A program made the position numbers and the translations under genes. 64,000 nt of DNA from Geothrix edaphica (GTDB lineage: Bacteria > Acidobacteriota > Holophagae > Holophagales > Holophagaceae): assembly GCF_030268045.1 (NCBI RefSeq), contig NZ_BSDC01000003.1, positions 62,001 to 126,000 on the forward strand. Direction: 5' to 3'. Every line of letters begins with the position of its first letter. Within the stretch, counting starts at the first letter, position 1. The notes under the pieces were generated by a model. It was not told the origin of the DNA. It made no database searches and worked only from the letters and a program-made list of their open reading frames with translations. This document shows, in pieces, positions 42,117 to 51,535 of the stretch.

Positions 42117-43847
42117 TCAATCCGCCTGGCGCGGTGCCCCGGCCCGGTAGGCGGTGTAGTGCGGCTCCCACTGGGCCTTGACGATGATGGCGTCCAACTG
42201 CTCGTCATCCAACAGCCGGCCGAGCCCCGCGTCCCGTGCCTCCCGGCTCACGGCCTTGGCCACGGCGGCCGAGACCTGGCGGATGTCCTTCATCTCCGGC
42301 AACAGCAGGCCCGTGGCCTCCTGCTCCGGCGTGACGAAGGTGCTGATGGCCTTGCTGGCCGCCAGGAACATGCTGTCCGTGATCCGGGTGGCCTTGCAGA
42401 CCAGGGCGCCGAGGCCCACGCCGGGGAAGATGTACATGTTGTTGCACTGGGAGGCCTGGAGCGTACGGCCCTTCCAGTCCACAGGTGCGAAGGGGCTGCC
42501 CGTGGCCACCAGGCCCTTGCCGTCCGTGGCCTTCCAGACCGCCTCGGGCGAGCACTCGCACTTGTGGGTGGGGTTGGAGAGGGCCAGGACGATGGGACGC
42601 TCGGAATGCTTCGCAGTCTCCGCCAGGATGGCCTCGCTGAAGAGGTTCGGCTGGGCGGTGACGCCGATGAGCACCGTGGGATGCGCGTTGCGCACCACGT
42701 CCTGCAGGCCGATGCGGGAAGGCTCGTCCAGCTTCCAGCCTTCCACCGCCGATCGGCACTGCGCCAGAGGCATCTGCGGGCCCTCCAGCAGCGGATCGCC
42801 TTCGATGAGCAAGCCCTGCATGTCCACGGCGAAGATGCGCTTGCGCGCCTCCTCGTCGGAGAGGCCTTCCGCCTTCAGCGCAGCGCGGATGTTCATGGCG
42901 ATGCCGGTGCCGGCCTGGCCCATGCCCACGATGACGTAGCGCTCGTCCTGGAATCGGCTCTTCTTGATGCGCATGGCCGTCATGAGGGCCGCCAGGGCCG
43001 TGGAGCCCGTACCCTGGATGTCGTCGTTGAAGGAGAGGATCCGCTCGCGGTAGCGGTCGAGGTTCTTGAAGGCCGTGTGCTTGGCGAAGTCCTCCCACTG
43101 CAGCAGCGCGCCGGGGAAGTTGCGCTTCACGCCCAGGACGAACTTCTCGACCAGTTCCTCGTACTCGGCGCCGCGCAGCCGGGGCCTGCGGATGCCCAGG
43201 TAGAGGGGATCCTCCAGCAGGCGGGGGTTGTTGGTGCCCACGTCCAGCGTCACGGGCAGACACACACCGGGATGCACGCCGCCGGCGGCCACGTAGAGGC
43301 TCACCTTGCCCACGGGAATGCCCATGCCGTCCGAGCCCAGGTCGCCCAGGCCCAGGATGCGCTCACCGTCCGTCACGACAACGAGGTTCACCTGTGGCTG
43401 GGAGAGGCCGTGGAAGATCTGGTCGATGTTCCCGATGTTCTCGGGCGTGATGTAGATGCCGCGGTAACGCCGCTGGATGTGGCTCAGCTGGAGGCAGGCC
43501 TGCCCCACGGTGGGCGTGTAGACGATGGGCACCATCTCATCGAGGTGATCCACGAGGAGCCGGTAGAACAGGACTTCGTTCCGGTCGAGGAGGCCCGACA
43601 GGTAGATGTAACGCTCGATGTCATCAGGCTTGCGGAGGAAGGCCTCATAGGTCCGGTCCAGCTGGGATTCCAGCGTGGAGATGCCGGGCCGCAGCATGCC
43701 GTCCAGGCCCAGGCCCAGGCGCTCTTCCTTGGTGAAGGCGGAGGCCTTGTTCAGGTGGGGATTGTTCAGCAGCTGCCGGCCCCTGACGTAGACCTCGTAG
43801 TACTCCTCGCCCGTCAGCGGGTCGATCTTCAAGGCGAAGGTCTTCAT
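42117..43847 (-). CDS. NAD(P)-dependent malic enzyme
   Basis: 576 residues, full length for the large malic enzyme class. The motifs are PIVYTPTVGQACLQLSHI, VVTDGERILGLGDLGSDGMGIPVGK, FNDDIQGTGS (metal-binding Asp pair), VIVGMGQAGTGIAMNI (nucleotide fold), and ALSNPTHKCECSPEAVW. It converts malate to pyruvate and CO2 in the cytoplasm. Glu/Asp after the dinucleotide fold cannot be assigned surely, so NAD versus NADP preference stays open. Confidence 0.95.
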   Translation of the reverse strand: MKTFALKIDPLTGEEYYEVYVRGRQLLNNPHLNKASAFTKEERLGLGLDGMLRPGISTLESQLDRTYEAFLRKPDDIERYIYLSGLLDRNEVLFYRLLVDHLDEMVPIVYTPTVGQACLQLSHIQRRYRGIYITPENIGNIDQIFHGLSQPQVNLVVVTDGERILGLGDLGSDGMGIPVGKVSLYVAAGGVHPGVCLPVTLDVGTNNPRLLEDPLYLGIRRPRLRGAEYEELVEKFVLGVKRNFPGALLQWEDFAKHTAFKNLDRYRERILSFNDDIQGTGSTALAALMTAMRIKKSRFQDERYVIVGMGQAGTGIAMNIRAALKAEGLSDEEARKRIFAVDMQGLLIEGDPLLEGPQMPLAQCRSAVEGWKLDEPSRIGLQDVVRNAHPTVLIGVTAQPNLFSEAILAETAKHSERPIVLALSNPTHKCECSPEAVWKATDGKGLVATGSPFAPVDWKGRTLQASQCNNMYIFPGVGLGALVCKATRITDSMFLAASKAISTFVTPEQEATGLLLPEMKDIRQVSAAVAKAVSREARDAGLGRLLDDEQLDAIIVKAQWEPHYTAYRAGAPRQAD

Positions 43848-43964
43848 GGGAGCCCCTTTATCACAGGGTCATGCGAACGCGCCTGAATCCGTGGAGGGCC
43901 GCGCGAATGACCACCCCAGTGTAGCCAATCTGACCAGGGCAGAGGGTCACAGGAGGGGCCGCGG

Positions 43965-45959
43965 TCAGGCGAGGAGCGCCGCCAGTTCGACCGGTGAAGT
44001 CACCGGCCGGGCGCAGGTGCGGCCCCGGCAGACGAAGGCGAAGGGACCTTCCTCGGAGGCGGCGCGATCCTCGCGCAGAGGGAGGAGCTGGTCCTCCGAT
44101 ACGGACAGGACCCGGCCAGGCAGGTGGCGGCAATGGACCTCCGCCAGCAGGGCCCGCACCGCCGGGCTGCCGGGATCACCGGAGATGGCCACCTCCACCG
44201 GCTCGCGCAGGGCCAGGTCGAGCACGCCGAGCAGGCCCAGGAAGGCCCGGGGCGCCCGCTGCATCCAGGGCCCAAAGCAGCGGAGGGCGCCCTCTGCGGC
44301 CAACCGGAACTCCTCCCGCTGGAGGTGCCGCGACAGCCGCAACAGGGCCCGGGCCGCCAGGGTATTGCCGCCGGGGACGGCGTTGTCGAAGCCCGGTTTC
44401 TGCCGGAAGATCAGATCGGCCTGATCCGCCTCTGTGCTGAAGAAGCCCCCCTCCGCAGAGTCCTCGAAGCGGGCCAGCAGCCCCTCGGCCAGAGCCTCGG
44501 CCCAGCTCAGCCAGGCGGGATCGAAGCCGGCCTCATAGAGATCCACCAGGCCGTCCACCACCGCGGCACTGTCCTCCAGGAACCCCGGAGTGTGGGCCTG
44601 GCCCTGGCGCCACACCCGCAGCAGGCGGCCATCCCGCCACAGCTCCCGGCGCAGGAAGCCGGCGCAGGCCTGTGCCGCGTCCAGGTAGCGCGGGTCCCCC
44701 AGCACCTGGTAGCCCCGGGCCATCGCCGACAGGGCCAGCCCATTCCAGGCGGCCAGCACCTTGTCGTCCTTGCCGGGGCGCACGCGCCGGTCCCGCCAGA
44801 GTCTCAGTTGCTCGCGCAGGGCCCGGTCGTCCTCCTCCGCCAGGCGCGCTCGGGGCGGGCAGGAGAATCGGTGCACCACGCTGCGCCCGTGCTCGAAGTT
44901 CCCCTGTTCCGTGATGCCAAAGGCGGTGCAGAAACGGGCGCCGTCGACCTCCCCCAGGGCCTCGCGCACCTCGGCCGGCGTGAAGACGTAGAACTTCCCC
45001 TCTTCGCCTTCGCTGTCTGCATCCTCGCTGGAATGGAAGCCCCCGCTGGGATCGCGCAGGTCGCGCAGCAGGTAATCCAGCGTCTCCCCGGCCACCTGCG
45101 CGTACCGGGGCTCGCCCGTGGCCTGGAACGCCGTCAGGTAGGCGCAGGCCAGCTGCGCGTTGTCGTAGAGCATCTTCTCGAAGTGGGGCACCAGCCACTG
45201 GCCGTCCACGCTGTAGCGGGCAAAGCCGCCGCCCAGGTGGTCGTACATGCCGCCCTCCCACATGGCGTCGAGGGTGCGGAGCGCCATGGCTCGGTCCTCC
45301 ACCGATCCCCGGGCCAGGATCAATTCCACGGCCAGCTGCTGCGGAAATTTGGGCGCGGGACCGAACCCGCCCCAGCGGGCATCGAAGCCCTGGCGGAGCT
45401 GCTGGAGGGCAGCGTCGACCACCGGGGCGTCCGGCAGCCCGTCGCCGGGCTCCACCGCCGCCTGGCGCTGGAGCTCTGCGGCCAAGGCCCGGGCCTGGCC
45501 CACCACCCCGGCCCGATCCTCCCGCCACACCTCCGCGATGCGGGTGAGCAGAGGAACGAAGCCTGGCATGCCACCCCGGGATTCGGGAGGGAAGTAGGTG
45601 CCCGCGTAGAAGGGTTCCAGCTCCGGCGTGAGCCACACGCTCATGGGCCAGCCGCCCCGGCCCGTGAGCGTCTGCACGGCGTCCATGTAGAGGTCATCGA
45701 GATCGGGCCGCTCCTCGCGATCCACCTTGATGCTCACGAAGTGGGCGTTCAAAACCCCGGCCACCGTGGGGTTCTCGAAGCTCTCCCGCTCCATGACGTG
45801 GCACCAGTGGCAGGCGCTGTAGCCGATGCTGAGGAAGATGGGCTTCTGCTCCGTCCTGGCCTTCGCCAGGGCCGCCGCGCCCCAGGGATGCCAATCCACC
45901 GGATTGTGGGCGTGCTGGAGCAGGTAGGGACTGAGGCTTCCGGCCAGCTGGTTGGACAT
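43965..45959 (-). CDS. DUF255 thioredoxin-fold protein (YyaL/SSP411 family)
   Basis: 664 residues from the ATG with GGTGGAG upstream (an in-frame GTG is four codons earlier). N-terminal thioredoxin-like domain: [59 protein letters not shown]. The remainder is an (alpha/alpha)6 barrel-like region ([32 protein letters not shown]). The biochemical role of this widespread family is not settled; sugar-epimerase-like and redox roles have been proposed. Cytoplasmic; no signal peptide. Confidence 0.9.
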   Translation of the reverse strand: MSNQLAGSLSPYLLQHAHNPVDWHPWGAAALAKARTEQKPIFLSIGYSACHWCHVMERESFENPTVAGVLNAHFVSIKVDREERPDLDDLYMDAVQTLTGRGGWPMSVWLTPELEPFYAGTYFPPESRGGMPGFVPLLTRIAEVWREDRAGVVGQARALAAELQRQAAVEPGDGLPDAPVVDAALQQLRQGFDARWGGFGPAPKFPQQLAVELILARGSVEDRAMALRTLDAMWEGGMYDHLGGGFARYSVDGQWLVPHFEKMLYDNAQLACAYLTAFQATGEPRYAQVAGETLDYLLRDLRDPSGGFHSSEDADSEGEEGKFYVFTPAEVREALGEVDGARFCTAFGITEQGNFEHGRSVVHRFSCPPRARLAEEDDRALREQLRLWRDRRVRPGKDDKVLAAWNGLALSAMARGYQVLGDPRYLDAAQACAGFLRRELWRDGRLLRVWRQGQAHTPGFLEDSAAVVDGLVDLYEAGFDPAWLSWAEALAEGLLARFEDSAEGGFFSTEADQADLIFRQKPGFDNAVPGGNTLAARALLRLSRHLQREEFRLAAEGALRCFGPWMQRAPRAFLGLLGVLDLALREPVEVAISGDPGSPAVRALLAEVHCRHLPGRVLSVSEDQLLPLREDRAASEEGPFAFVCRGRTCARPVTSPVELAALLA

Positions 45960-46062
45960 ATCCGACTCCACCGGATCGGATTATGACCCAGGATGCCTTT
46001 CGTGACAGGGAAATGACTTCGCACGTCGGTAGAATGGAACTTTCGTACCGACCCGGAGTCCC

Positions 46063-47421
46063 ATGTTCGACAGCCTCACCCAGAAGCTCAGCCAGGCGAT
46101 GAAGTCTCTCCGGGGCCAGTCCAAGCTGACCGAAGCCAACCTCGAAGCCGTCCTCCGCGAAGTCCGCATGGCCCTCCTGGAGGCGGACGTCCACGTGAGC
46201 GTGGCCCGCACCTTCCTCCAGCGGGTGAAGGAGAAGGCCCTGGGCGCCGAGGTCATGCAGGGCCTCAACCCGACCCAGGCCTTCATCGACATCGTCCACC
46301 GGGAGCTGGTGGAGATCATGGGCGGCCAGGCACCGGAATATCCCATCACCTTCGCGGCCAAGCCGCCGACAGTGGTGATGATGGTGGGCCTCCAGGGCGC
46401 CGGCAAGACCACCACCTGCGGCAAGCTGGCGGTCTTCCTCAAGAAGCTGGGCCGCTCCCCCCTGCTGGTGCCCGCCGACGTCTACCGCCCCGCGGCCATC
46501 GAGCAGCTGCACGTGGTGGCCAAGGATGCCGGCGTGCCCTCCTTCCGCACCGGGGAGAAGGATCCGGTCGCCATCTGCGCCGCGGCCGTGGCCGAGGCGA
46601 AGCTGAAGGGCTGGGACACGGTCATCCTCGACACGGCGGGCCGCCTGCACTTGGACGAGGCCCTCATGGAGGAGCTGGCCAGGATCAAGTCGGCCACCGG
46701 CCCCGACGAGATCCTCTTCGTGGCCGACGCCATGACGGGCCAGGACGCGGTCCGCAGCGCCACGGCCTTCCACGAGAAGCTGGGCATCACCGGCGTGGTG
46801 CTCACCAAGACCGACGGCGACACCCGCGGCGGCGCGGCCTTCAGCATCAAGCAGGCCACGGGCCAGCCCCTGAAGTTCGTGGGCGAGGGGGAGAAGCTGG
46901 AGGACTTCCAGCGCTTCCACCCGGATCGCATGGCCCAGCGCATCCTCGGCATGGGCGACGTGCTGAGCCTCATCGAGCACGCCAAGGACAAGATCGACGA
47001 GAAGGAAGCCGAGGTCATGGCCAGGCGCCTGGCCAAGAACCAGTTCACCCTGGAGGACATGCGCAAGCAGTTCCAGCAGGTGCAGAAGCTGGGCTCCATG
47101 AACAAGATCATCGGCATGCTGCCGGGCCTGGGGCAGATGAAGGACCAGCTGGCGAGCGTGGCCACGGACAAGCGCATCAAGCACCTGGAGGCCATCATCA
47201 ACTCCATGACTCCCGCGGAGCGCGCCAACCACAACCTGCTGGACGGCAAGCGCAAGCGCCGCATCGCCGCGGGCTGCGGGCGCCCGGTGAGCGAGATCAA
47301 CCAGCTCATCAAGCAGTACGTGGAGACGAAGAAGATGATGGGCCAGATGAACGATCCCAAGTTCATGGCCCGCATGCAGCGCATGGCCAAGATGGGCGGC
47401 GGACCCAACCTTCCCTTCTAG
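46063..47421 (+). CDS. ffh: Signal recognition particle protein Ffh
   Basis: 452 residues. N domain, then a GTPase with GLQGAGKTTTCGKLA (P-loop), DVYRPAAIEQL, DTAGRLHLD and TKTDGDTRGGAA. The methionine-rich M domain (IIGMLPGLGQMKDQL; MMGQMNDPKFMARMQRMAKM) binds SRP RNA and signal peptides. It directs nascent membrane proteins to FtsY. Its last codons lie in a 13-bp tandem repeat. Confidence 0.97.
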   Translation: MFDSLTQKLSQAMKSLRGQSKLTEANLEAVLREVRMALLEADVHVSVARTFLQRVKEKALGAEVMQGLNPTQAFIDIVHRELVEIMGGQAPEYPITFAAKPPTVVMMVGLQGAGKTTTCGKLAVFLKKLGRSPLLVPADVYRPAAIEQLHVVAKDAGVPSFRTGEKDPVAICAAAVAEAKLKGWDTVILDTAGRLHLDEALMEELARIKSATGPDEILFVADAMTGQDAVRSATAFHEKLGITGVVLTKTDGDTRGGAAFSIKQATGQPLKFVGEGEKLEDFQRFHPDRMAQRILGMGDVLSLIEHAKDKIDEKEAEVMARRLAKNQFTLEDMRKQFQQVQKLGSMNKIIGMLPGLGQMKDQLASVATDKRIKHLEAIINSMTPAERANHNLLDGKRKRRIAAGCGRPVSEINQLIKQYVETKKMMGQMNDPKFMARMQRMAKMGGGPNLPF

Positions 47422-47462
47422 CCTTCCCTTCTAGCCTTCCCTTACAGCCTTCCCTTCCAGAG
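47411..47462 (+). repeat. 13-bp tandem repeat across the ffh stop codon
   Basis: Four copies of TTCCCTTCTAGCC, the last two diverged (TTCCCTTACAGCC, TTCCCTTCCAGAG). The first copy supplies the final Pro-Phe codons and TAG of ffh; the last runs up to the next gene's leader. Confidence 0.85.
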
Positions 47463-47471
47463 GTCCCCCAG

Positions 47472-48956
47472 GTGCTTCCCCGACCCCTGACGTCCGCAAG
47501 AGCCTGGATGGTCCTCGGGGGGATCCTGGCCGTCTGCCTGGCCGGGGCGTGGCTGTGGCGATCCAGCGCCCACCGGGCCGGGACGAGGCGGGTGCTCGTC
47601 ATCAGCGCCGAGCCCTCCCAGCAGACCGACGTGAACCTCGGCCTCGAGACCCTGATCACGGACCACCTGGAGGTGCTGGCCGGCGTCACCGTGACCCATG
47701 CCCCGGTAGTCCCGCTCCCGGCGGTCCTCCGGAAGCTGCCTCCGGACCTGGCGCTGCTCCGGTTGCATGGGCGGCGGGAAGGCCAGCGGCTGGCCCTGAG
47801 CACCCAGTGGACCACACCCGCCGACCTGCTGGCGGGGCATCCCTGGAATCGCAGCGCCCAGCCGCCCATGGATCCGGGGCAGGCCATGGAGACCTGGCTG
47901 GCCCACTGGCCCCTGGAACGCCGGTATCGCTTCCGGGCGGACCTCTACCCCCGCCAGCCCGAGCGCTTCTGGGACCTCCTCCAGGCCATGGCCATCCGGG
48001 ATGACCGCGGAGCCACCGCGCACCTGGCGGCGACCCAGGCCCTGGCCGAGGCCGAGCCCATGTGCGCCACGGCCTGGACCACCCTGGGCGACCACCTCTA
48101 CCGCAGCCTGTGGGTGGACCCGGCCCAGGCGGGCATCGGCCTCAACTCCCGCACCCACAAGGCCTTCCAGCGGGCCGTGAGCCTGGTTCCGGGCCACCCC
48201 CGGGCCACCTTCCTGTGGTCTCTGATGCTCACCGACACCGGAAACCAGGACCTGGGCCTGCGGCTGCTCGGCGAGGCCATGCGACTGAGGCCCGGGGTGC
48301 CGGACCTCTACCTGGGCCTCACCTACGCCGGCCGCACCTCGGGTCTGCTGGCCGGGGCGCGCTCGGCCATGACCCGGCGGGAAGCCCTCATCGCCCCCCT
48401 CGCCCCGACGTCGTTCTGGACCGTCGAGACCACCAACCTCTACCTTGGCGACTGGACGGCCTTCGAGCGGGACCTGCAGCAGGCCCGCGCCGTGCGGGAG
48501 GACGCGGGCGTCCTGTTCTACTTGGGCTACCTGGCCCTGCTGAAGGGCGATCGCCCGACCGCCCTCGCCCACATGAAGGCTTCCGAAGCGACGGCGGGCT
48601 CCAGCCCCTTCCAGGACCTCAGCCGGGTCTACCGCGCCTATCTGGAAGGACGCGGCGCGGACGGCCTGGCCGAGCTCAAGCGCATCGACGAGGTCCGCGG
48701 GAAGCTGCGCATCCCCGACGGTGAGCTGACCTTCAAGCAGGCCGAGGCCTACTCGGTCCTGGGCGACGCGGACCGGGCCGTGGACTGCGCCACCCGTGCC
48801 TTCGTCCAGGGGTTCAGCTGCTCCCGTTGGTACGAGACCTCGCCCTTCCTCGAGAAGATGCGGACCCATCCCCGCTGGCCGACCCTGCGGCGGAACATCC
48901 GGGAGCGCCAAGCCGTCCTCGAAGGCAGCTTCCCGCCCTCCAGCTTCGAACCCTGA
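47472..48956 (+). CDS. Membrane-anchored TPR protein
   Basis: 494 residues from a GTG. One N-terminal helix (WMVLGGILAVCLAGAWLW) anchors a mostly extracytoplasmic or cytoplasmic domain. Residues ~40-110 resemble the alpha/beta domain found in TPR-bearing adenylate-cyclase-like regulators (VLVISAEPSQQTDVNLGLETLITDHL). The rest is TPR (LFYLGYLALLKGDRPTALAHMKAS, EAYSVLGDADRAVDCATRAF). No enzyme motif. It sits between ffh and rpsP; function unknown. Confidence 0.75.
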   Translation: MLPRPLTSARAWMVLGGILAVCLAGAWLWRSSAHRAGTRRVLVISAEPSQQTDVNLGLETLITDHLEVLAGVTVTHAPVVPLPAVLRKLPPDLALLRLHGRREGQRLALSTQWTTPADLLAGHPWNRSAQPPMDPGQAMETWLAHWPLERRYRFRADLYPRQPERFWDLLQAMAIRDDRGATAHLAATQALAEAEPMCATAWTTLGDHLYRSLWVDPAQAGIGLNSRTHKAFQRAVSLVPGHPRATFLWSLMLTDTGNQDLGLRLLGEAMRLRPGVPDLYLGLTYAGRTSGLLAGARSAMTRREALIAPLAPTSFWTVETTNLYLGDWTAFERDLQQARAVREDAGVLFYLGYLALLKGDRPTALAHMKASEATAGSSPFQDLSRVYRAYLEGRGADGLAELKRIDEVRGKLRIPDGELTFKQAEAYSVLGDADRAVDCATRAFVQGFSCSRWYETSPFLEKMRTHPRWPTLRRNIRERQAVLEGSFPPSSFEP

Positions 48957-49013
48957 ATTTACGCTTGGGCGGAAGCCCTTTCCGAGATACACTTTCCTGC
49001 TCAGGGAGTGCCC

Positions 49014-49256
49014 ATGCTTTCGATCCGTCTTGCTCGCAATGGTGCCAAGAAGCGCCCGTTCTACCACATCGTCGTCTCCGAGAACGACCGCATCCCCACT
49101 GGCCGCGCCGTGGAGGTGCTGGGCTTCGTGAACCCCATCGCCGGTTCCGGCGAAGAGGTCCGCATCGACGCCGAGAAGGCGAAGTCCTGGCTCCAGAAGG
49201 GCGCCCAGCCCTCCAAGACCGTGCTCGATCTGTTCAAGAAGAACCAGATCCTGTAA
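49014..49256 (+). CDS. rpsP: 30S ribosomal protein S16
   Basis: 80 residues, typical S16 (MLSIRLARNGAKKRPFYHIVV, GRAVEVLGFVNP, WLQKGAQPS). ATG with AGGGAG site; an in-frame GTG two codons earlier is unlikely. It heads the rpsP-khpA-rimM operon. Confidence 0.97.
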   Translation: MLSIRLARNGAKKRPFYHIVVSENDRIPTGRAVEVLGFVNPIAGSGEEVRIDAEKAKSWLQKGAQPSKTVLDLFKKNQIL

Positions 49257-49319
49257 TCCGGTTTCCGACGTCCGAAAGCCGGGCCCTGGTCCGGCTTTCT
49301 TTGTTCGTGGAGCGACCAC

Positions 49320-49574
49320 ATGAATCCCGAAGCCTTCCTGCGTGATGTGCTGACCCCCCTGCTGGACCACCCGGAGGCGCTCCGGGTCGAGGTCAGCGGC
49401 GAAGGGAAGAAGCGCGACGTGCTGGTCTTCGCCAATCCCCGGGATCGCGGGCGCATCATCGGCAAGCACGGGCGCATGATCTCGGCCCTCCGCACCCTCT
49501 GCAAGGTCGCCGGCGAGAAGGCCGGCCTGGCGGTGAACCTCGAGCTGGATGACGAGGACGAACGGGAGGCTTAG
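49320..49574 (+). CDS. khpA: KH-domain RNA-binding protein KhpA
   Basis: 84 residues with a single KH domain (NPRDRGRIIGKHGRMISALRTL, GxxG loop GKHG). KhpA, often with KhpB/Jag, binds RNA in cell-envelope and division control. The rpsP-khpA-rimM order is classical. Its stop codon TAG is formed by the end of the MITE-like insertion; without it the codon would read TAA. Confidence 0.93.
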   Translation: MNPEAFLRDVLTPLLDHPEALRVEVSGEGKKRDVLVFANPRDRGRIIGKHGRMISALRTLCKVAGEKAGLAVNLELDDEDEREA

Positions 49575-49828
49575 GGCCTGGCTCCAGAATGGGGCGCGGC
49601 CCAAGCGAGACAAGGAAAGCGACGATGGCAATAGCGGCACTATTGACGAGGAGCTTGACGCAGGATCGCGCCGGGCGCCGCCCCTTGCCCTCCGGGACGG
49701 GCCCAGCCGCGCGCTCAGGTGCGTCACCGCGCTTGAACGATGTCCCGCATCGCCCTGCGCGCGCTTTCTTCCTGGATCACGCGGCTGGACCCGTCGCGGC
49801 TCGCATCCATTTTGAAGGCAGGCCCTAA
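49571..49828. mobile_element. MITE-like insertion between khpA and rimM
   Basis: The segment is bounded by inverted repeats: AGGGCCTGGCTCCAGAATGG at the left and, read from the other strand at the right, AGGGCCTGCCTTCAAAATGG (17 of 20 identical). Each is preceded by TT, making 22-nt ends, and a TA dinucleotide flanks both sides. No transposase is encoded. Removing the segment with one TA restores GAGGCTTAAATG, i.e. khpA stop directly before the rimM start. A non-autonomous element using TA targets (IS630/Tc1-like, or some IS5 groups) is the best reading. Confidence 0.8.
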
Positions 49829-50380
49829 ATGCTGCTGGCAGGCCATCTGGCCAAGGTCCAGGGACTCAAGGGCGAGTTCCTCTTCCATTCCGTCATGGAC
49901 GAGCCGGACCGGCTGGAGGGCATGGCGGGCCTGGTCCTGGCTCCGCCTCAAATGGACCTCGAGCATGGCGAAGCGGCTTCCCCGGCCCGGCCCGTGAAGC
50001 TGCGGAGCTTCCGCTGGCACCAGGACCGGCCCTGCCTCGCCTTCGCCGAGGTGCCCGACCGCACGGCCGCCGAGACCCTGAAGGGCTGGGCGCTGTGGAT
50101 GCCCGAAGCGGCCGCCACGCTCTCCGAGGGCGAGACCTTCCGGCACCAGTGGATCGGCTGCGAGGTCTTCATCGGCGGGCGCAAGGTGGGCGAGGTGCTG
50201 CGCCTGGATCCCGGCCCCGCCGGCTACGACATGGTGGTGATGCGCGACCTGCGGCCCGGCCGCACGGGCCAGCGCGACATCCCCTACATCAAGGCCTGGT
50301 GGACCCTGGACCTGCCGAACCGCCGCCTGGACCTGGATCCCCCGGAAGGTCTGCTGGACGTGAACCAGGTCGGAAGCTGA
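49829..50380 (+). CDS. rimM: 16S rRNA processing protein RimM
   Basis: 183 residues. N-terminal RimM beta-barrel (LAGHLAKVQGLKGEFLFHSVMDEPDRLEGM) and C-terminal PRC barrel (HQWIGCEVFIGGRKVGEVLRLDPGPAGYDMVVMRD, PYIKAWWTLDLPNRRLDLDPPEGLLD). It assists 30S head assembly with S19. Its ribosome site is now provided by the end of the MITE-like element (AAGGCAGG). trmD and rplS, the usual followers, are absent. Confidence 0.92.
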   Translation: MLLAGHLAKVQGLKGEFLFHSVMDEPDRLEGMAGLVLAPPQMDLEHGEAASPARPVKLRSFRWHQDRPCLAFAEVPDRTAAETLKGWALWMPEAAATLSEGETFRHQWIGCEVFIGGRKVGEVLRLDPGPAGYDMVVMRDLRPGRTGQRDIPYIKAWWTLDLPNRRLDLDPPEGLLDVNQVGS

Positions 50381-50391
50381 CAATCGGAGCC

Positions 50392-50877
50392 ATGTCCCCC
50401 CGCTTCGAACGCCTGAAACAGACCTTCGGCATGCGCCTGTTCGGGTGGCTGAAGATCCCCCTCCTGGCCTCCGTGCGCCCCAGCGTGGTCGAGCTGACGG
50501 AAGCCCGCTGCGTCGTGCGGATTCCGCTCCGGCGCTGGACCCGGAACCACCTGGGCTCCATGTATTTCGGCGCCCTGGCCATCGGTGCGGACTGCGCCGG
50601 GGGGCTGCTGGCCATGGACCAGATCAAGCGCTCCGGGAAGCCGGTCTCCCTGGTCTTCAAGGCCTTCCAGGCCACCTTCCTGAAGCGCCCGGAATCCGAT
50701 GTCTACTTCATCTGCGAGGAAGGCGCCGCCATCCGCGACCAGGTGCGCCGCACCCTGGAATCGGAGGAGCGCATCACCGAGCCCATGCGCATCCAGGCCT
50801 CGGTGAAGCTGCCGGACGGCACCTTCGAGCCCGTGGCGGAGTTCACGCTGGAGCTGAGCCTCAAGCGGCGCAGCTAG
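50392..50877 (+). CDS. DUF4442 hotdog-fold protein (1)
   Basis: 161 residues. PSVVELTEARCVVRIPLRRWTRNHLGSMYFGALAIGADCAGG is the DUF4442 core, related to PaaI-type thioesterases. The Asp in ADCAGG is in the usual helix. The likely role is acyl-CoA or acyl-carrier thioester hydrolysis, substrate unknown. A second family member is at 58.3 kb. It ends four bases inside the convergent marC gene. Confidence 0.8.
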   Translation: MSPRFERLKQTFGMRLFGWLKIPLLASVRPSVVELTEARCVVRIPLRRWTRNHLGSMYFGALAIGADCAGGLLAMDQIKRSGKPVSLVFKAFQATFLKRPESDVYFICEEGAAIRDQVRRTLESEERITEPMRIQASVKLPDGTFEPVAEFTLELSLKRRS

Positions 50878-51482
50878 GCGACCCGCAGCTGCAGCACGAA
50901 CTTCTGGATGCCGGCCAGCAGCATCTCGATGGCGATGGCCGTCAGCACCAGGCCCATGAGCCGCTCGAAGGCCAGGGTGACCTTCTCGCCGAGGAAGTCG
51001 GCGATCTTCTCCGCGAAGCCGAGCACCACCGCCGAGACCGCCATGGCCACGGACAGGGCGCCCAGCCATTCCCAGAGCCGCTGAGGCTCCCGGCTCACCA
51101 GCAGCAGCACCGTGGCGATGGCCGAGGGCCCGGCGATGAAGGGGACCGCCAGCGGCACGAGGAAGGGCTCCCCGTGGACCGGGAGGTCCGTGGGCCCCTC
51201 CGGGTGGGGGAACACCATCTTCAGCGCGATGAGGAAGAGGATCACGCCGCCGGCGATGCCCAGCGAGGTGTCCGTCAGGTGCATGAGGCGCAACACCGTC
51301 TGGCCGAAGAGGGCGAAGAACAGCAGGATGGCGAAGGCGAACAGCACCTCCCGGATGATGATCCGCTGGCGCCGGGCCGGATCCACCTGGCGCAGCAGCC
51401 CGATGAAGACCGGGATATTGCCCAGGGGATCCGTCACCAGCACCAGCAGGATGATGGCCGAGACGAAGGAGGAGGAATCCAT
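50874..51482 (-). CDS. MarC-family integral membrane protein
   Basis: 202 residues, six hydrophobic helices. Family marks: LLVLVTDPLGNIPVFIGLL near the start and PLAVPFIAGPSAIATVLLL in the middle. Function of MarC proteins is not established despite the name. Convergent with the DUF4442 gene. Confidence 0.92.
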   Translation of the reverse strand: MDSSSFVSAIILLVLVTDPLGNIPVFIGLLRQVDPARRQRIIIREVLFAFAILLFFALFGQTVLRLMHLTDTSLGIAGGVILFLIALKMVFPHPEGPTDLPVHGEPFLVPLAVPFIAGPSAIATVLLLVSREPQRLWEWLGALSVAMAVSAVVLGFAEKIADFLGEKVTLAFERLMGLVLTAIAIEMLLAGIQKFVLQLRVA

Positions 51483-51535
51483 GGCCTTTCAGCATAGCCC
51501 TGGAACCGGTCCCCCTTGGAAGGGAAGGCCCTCCC

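Noticed and set aside
49549-49828. Two short frames inside the khpA-rimM insertion
   Set aside because: They run across the inverted-repeat element with no ribosome site or recognisable fold; the element itself explains the sequence.
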